64,000 nucleotides of DNA, taken from the NCBI GenBank assembly GCA_024516035.1, contig CM044964.1, positions 14,810,449 to 14,874,448 on the forward strand, given 5' to 3'. Below the pieces are notes generated by a model, which had not been told where the DNA came from, ran no database searches, and saw only the letters and a program-made list of their open reading frames with translations. Below are positions 38,001-44,000 of this stretch, in pieces. A program made the translations under genes and the position numbers. The stretch comes from Bactericera cockerelli. Its lineage: Eukaryota > Arthropoda > Insecta > Hemiptera > Triozidae. Numbering within the stretch: position 1 is the stretch's first letter; each line of letters begins with the position of its first letter.

Positions 38001-41000
38001 ACACAATACTTCCTCGTGATTCAATGGTCCGGATTTTTTCTCTTGTATCCAGGTTTCTCTTATAAAAAGGTTATTTCACATGAGAGGTAAACTTGATCTG
38101 GAGTTTTTTCTTCTTATACCCAGGTTTTTTTATTGTCCGGTTATCTGATATCCAGGTTTTTTTATATCCAGTTATCTTATTTCCAGGTTTTTTTATATCC
38201 AGTTATCTGATGTCCAGGTTCGACTGTACCTTTTTACTTTCCTTATCCTCTACAAAGGAAAGTAATGGTATCACCCAAAAAATTTGGTATTCAGTTTTCA
38301 GTGCCAAAACACGTTTTATTTATGCTTAACTTTTGATTTTTTTTTTTTTTCTCAAATTTTTGCTTCAATCGGAGGTGATCTGAGAACAAAATCTTTAGGA
38401 AGTCACTCACCAAACATTCGAACACTAGGAAGTCGGACGCATCATCGCTGCTCTGGACCAGAATATCAAACAGAGCGTCCAGCACATCCTGGAGGAACTT
38501 GACTATCTCCTCCCCGTCCAGCTTGAGCAGGGCCCTGAGAGAGTGGACCAGACAGGTGGGGTCACTCGTCCAGTTGAGTAGGCCAAGTAGATCAACTGGA
38601 ATCAAATTTATCGTACTATACATATCGTACTATACATAAGTAGGGTCACTCGTCCAGTTGAGTAGCCCAAGTAGATCAACTGGAATCAAATTTATCGTAC
38701 TATACATATCGTACTATACATAAGTAGGGTCACTCGTCCAGTTGAGTAGGCCAAGTAGATCAACTGGAATCAAATTTATCGTACTATACATATCGTACTA
38801 TACATAAGTAGGGTCACTCGTCCAGTTGAGTAGCCCAAGTAGATCAACTGGAATCAAATTTATCGTACTATACATATCGTACTATACATAAGTAGGGTCA
38901 CTCGTCCAGTTGAGTAGGCCAAGTAGATCAACTGGAATCAAATTTATCGTACTATACATATCGTACTATACATAAGTAGGGTCACTCGTCCAGTTGAGTA
39001 GGCCAAGTAGATCAACTGGAATCAAATTTATCGTACTATACATATCGTACTATACATAAGTAGGGTCACTCGTCCAGTTGAGTAGCCCAAGTAGATCAAC
39101 TGGAATCAAATTTATCGTACTATACATATCGTACTATACATAAGTAGGGTCACTCGTCCAGTTGAGTAGGCCAAGTAGATCAACTGGAATCAAATTTATC
39201 GTACTATACATATCGTACTATACATAAGTAGGGTCACTCGTCCAGTTGAGTAGGCCAAGTAGATCAACTGGAATCAAATTTATCGTACTATAAAATTTAT
39301 TGTTCCAAGTAGATCAACTGAAATCAAATTTATCGTACTATCGTACTACGAGAAAGGGTACCATCCTATCATTTAAAACTGTAACACTATTAGGTAATTG
39401 TAATAAATAAATGGAAAAATTAAATAAATAAAAAAATCCGATGAATTTCTAATATTAGAAATCGAAAGTATTGTGTTCGTTTTTGAAAAAAAAATATTTT
39501 TTTTTTGCTCAAATTTATTTATGTACGTACACCTGTTTACAACTTATATTTTCATTTTATTTTATTTGATGAATGGTCTTGACATACATAATTATGTATG
39601 AATGACCTGTTAGAAAAAAAATAAAGGGAAAAAACGAAATAAACATTTAGGAATAAAGCGGAAAATAGAATAACTTTTTATCGTGAGGTTTAATTCGGGT
39701 GTTGTTCTTATCTTTATTATGAAAACCTGTTAATTACCTATTTTAATGAGAAAAAAATGTATGATTATTAGGTTGCCCAGCAGAGGCATACTGAGGGATG
39801 AACAAGCTGCAACATCGACCACTAGAATTGTCTAGAGAGTATCAGTATTATTTGAGTTGTAGATACAGCACGATTTCAAAGTTGAATAAGCCAGCGTCGA
39901 TGGCATGTTGAATACACCGGTTCCCTTCAGAACACCGAAGTTAAGCGACATCCAGCGAGGTTAGGACTTGGATGGGTGACCATTCAAATTCTAATTCTCG
40001 TGACGCTGGCTTTTCCCGGCCCCACTCAGGCTGGGTGAGGTCAATGTGAGTAGCAGGTTTGTGAGTTTCCTGCGAATGGAGAGTAAAACCCCCGTCGTGA
40101 TATGACCATGGCAGTTGAAAGCGACGTTAAAACCCCACAAAAAAAAAAAAAAAAAAAAAGTTGAATAGTCAAGTGTCCAACAAATTTGATGTCATGCAGT
40201 AATGGGTTAAAGTAGGTGTGGTGTCATGGTGAAGAAAAAATAACTGAAAAATTCATCTTTAAAAAAATCATATTTTAAACATAAAAAAAAACAAAACTAA
40301 TTCTGATATCCTCAGAAATACCATTCAATATGCTATGAAATTATGTCAATTTTTTTAAATAATAATTATGAACGAGGCTCTCATTACATCAGTCCCGGTA
40401 GCTCAGTGGTGAAGGCGGCACTGTGTGAATCCAGAGATTCCAGAGGTCGCGGGTTCAAAACCCAGCCGGGACAATACAAGTTATCCTCCCAGTTGGGATT
40501 TTTACCACATAATAATATGTCTTGAGTTTACTGCTGGAATAATGGGACTTAAAACCGACCTCAGTAGCTTGAACGATAAGGCGATGAACTTGTAACCTGG
40601 AGGTCGGTGGTTCAAGTCACGGTTTCAGCGTGGATTTAGTAAAGCGAGTTTGAGTAGTTGTGATATCACGTAAGTGATTAACACAAATATGATAACTTAA
40701 TGGAACTTAATAGTCGTAATCAGGCAGTATAAATAAGGCGATATTATTATTATTACATAATATGTGATTTACATTTTCATGTGTCTGAATTTCTAACTCG
40801 AAAAATGACTTGTATCTTGTCGAATGCCTGTGACACAGGGCCTAGGTTCTTACCGTTCTGAGTCAGCTTGGTGGAGCACACATTAGTCGCGATCACAAGA
40901 ACATCTTTACTGGACAAACTGAGGCCCGGAACATGGTGCAGCAGTTTGGACGCGGTCCCACTCAGCTCTGAACGAGAGCTGGGTAAACTGAGGTAACTCG

Positions 41001-44000
41001 TGTCCGCTTTGCACACGTCCCACTTCTTGTGATCGATCTGAAGACGAATAAATGCGTTTCTTTGTGTTATGACCACAAGACAGTAAGTAACATTATGCTA
41101 AGAGTTTAACAAAATACCTGTTAATGACAAGAAGTATAACAGATCTACAGGACTTATCAAAATCTTATCTTCTTCTTTTTAATGGGCATTGGTCAATACC
41201 ATTTCTGTTTATACTGATACTGATATACTGATACCAATGAAATTTAGGTTGGTTGGTTCTGACACTCCTACTTATACAAATGTATCACGGCTGGATGCCC
41301 TTCCTAGCACCAAAATCTTAATAAACGGACCTTGTAACAGCTAAAGTAAGTAATTTATTTCATTGTGTATAAGATACAATATAAAGTCCAAAATATATTT
41401 TTTGACCTCGTTAGAGTCAAATCCCGGTCACTTGCGTACACAACAATGCGGCATAGTTTACTCTGCTAAAAAACAAAAAATCCTGCGAAAACACTCAACC
41501 TATACTACCTATACAAAAACTCTCTATACTACCCAACACTTCTTACTTTATAGACTAGTAACTCGTGAGTAATATCGGGAAGCGTTGTGCCGTTCTTCTG
41601 CATCAACTTGACAAAACTCAGCCCAAATGGTTTCTCCGCTTTACCCTTGCTCTCATTCGATGATCTGAGGAAGCAAAGCAGAAAATAAACAAAGTTAATA
41701 TGGAATTAATACTCAATAAGATAAGGAAAGTAAAAAAAGCAAAGGGGGCAAATGTTACAGACCTCTCTTTAAATAAATATTCATTAAAAAAAAAAAAAAA
41801 ATTAAAAAAAAATCAAAGTTTGAGTTTGACAGGAAACAAACTCATCTTTTTCTGTTAAATAGAATGCATATTTTTAATTTTAGGGAACAACTTTTTGTTA
41901 ACGAATTTGTTTGAATATTTGAAACATACAACAGAAAATTGAACCGACTGACCTATGTTTGTACGTAATTCTCAGGTGACTAGCTTTGAACTCTTCAATG
42001 GGTATGGCCAGTTTGAAAGTCTCCGCCCATCTGGGTTTGTCCTCGTGGTAGTAGACCAGACTGTTGTACTGGCTCTGAGGCTCCACCCCCACACCTACCA
42101 GCACCACCTCTGAAATGGAAAATACATCGTGAGGAAAAATGAGTAGGTACTTGTATGAGTATAACCTCTTCGCGCTCAACACCAATTTTTGTTTTGTAGT
42201 ACTAAGTGACCAGTGGCCTCGCCCGAGGACAAACATTTTATGCTGCTTGGTAGTATAAAGTTTTAGCTTGGGCACTTAGGACTATAAAATAAATGTCCTC
42301 TCACGAGGACATTGGGAGCGAAGAGGATAACGACCAGTGGCTGCATCACTATAGTATTTGAAAAACGTAATGTAATAAATTCAAAGAGCAAAGGGTCACG
42401 GGATCGTATCTCGCCGTTGGCAAATATTTCTGAGAAAAAACTCAATGGTTTTTCTATAGCACAATTGAATGATTGCTAACGGACGGATTTAATTGTAAAC
42501 ATAACGAACCAATTAAGATCACTTTTAAATCAGTCAGGAGGTCATATTACAACATACTGTCAATGTGTTTGACACATTGCATAATCATAAAAATAACTGG
42601 CATTCGTATGTATATGATTGCAATAATATTGCCATTTGCTATTTTGCCGAGTACCTTGGGCCTTCCACAGTTACCACATTATGTAGAACAGTGAGACATC
42701 AAATTGAACAGAAAATAATAAATTTGCATGGAAAATTTAAATAAAAAAAATCTTGAAACGCATCGTGTGAAACGCTCTTTCATGACTTGTACAACACGCG
42801 AGGCATTAAAAATGGCACGAAATTTTGAAAAGAAGAAAACCTGAAAAAAATTTATCTAAACTTGTGGTTGGTGATGTTATTTTTCCTTCAAATTTTTCCT
42901 AAATTTGCTAATTTCCTGTATTTCTAAAATTTCTATGGAATAGGTTTTGTTTTTTATTTAGCTCAAGAGATAGACAATAGAATGATAGCCACAAAAAAGT
43001 ATTGGTTTATGTCTTGAGCTGATGAGGTAAGTGATCTTGAGCAATCCCTTGTAACATAATATCTTGATGAGTTATTGGAGGAGAAACTGGTTTTATTTAT
43101 TTAACTTAATGGCTAAACGTGAAAAGAAAAAATGGATTTTAAACTATCATTCCTTATTTTAATTAAAACAAAAACACAATGAAAAATGTAATCATAACTA
43201 GAAAACAACAATGAAATAGATTGTCCCTAAACAAATATGACTACAGTGAACCTGGATGTGGATTTAACCTTTTCATACAAGAGAACTATTTCCAGGTCCA
43301 ATTTTCACTGTAAGAGCAAATAACTCTTTCTAAGGCACTGGAATGAAGAAACAAATCAGTCCTGAGTTCATTTATTCAAATTTCTTTAATCATCTAAATA
43401 AAATTGTTCTAATGTATAGTGTTCAGAATTACTGTGCTGTACAGCTGAAATACCTTCATGTGTATAAGACTTTGAAACAATGTTAAGAAATGAAGAACAA
43501 AGCCCCAGGGCTCACAATATTTGTGGAAGATATTGGATAGAAATATCAAGAAAATTTGGTAATTGATAAAAAAATAAATTAGCAAATCTTACTTTAAATG
43601 CACCTTTCGTGCAAACCTGCACGTAACTTGAATAGTTTTATCACTTGACTGAATCCTGACCTGTAACTAAAGTTTCTCACTCACGGGCAATTATCTCGGT
43701 ACCTTTTCCTTCTAGAATGTTTTGTCATTGCAGCAGCCACTGACTCCTTTATGTCTCCCGTAGAAATTCAAACTACCTAACAAGAAAAATCAAAGAAATT
43801 ATCAAATGAATTAAAAAAAATGAGATACATATTATAAATCAAATGTCAATTAATTATAAAATAGAGAAAACAAAGGACCACTAGTGGACTACAAATAATT
43901 TTGTGAAATGAATAATAGAACATATCAAAAACATTATAAAGAATGAAATAAATAAAAAATAGGAATGAATTTACCTTTAAAAGCACACATTTGAAACCAA

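Noticed and set aside
39890..39990. Possible 5S rRNA gene
   Set aside because: The 5S similarity runs into a SINE body with poly-A tail and target duplications, and other copies are dispersed.
43680..43775. Possible missing DHR-1 exon (reading [18 protein letters not shown])
   Set aside because: GDIKE resembles LLPGDI, but the conserved PGD.RND block is absent, and no acceptor with an open frame precedes it.
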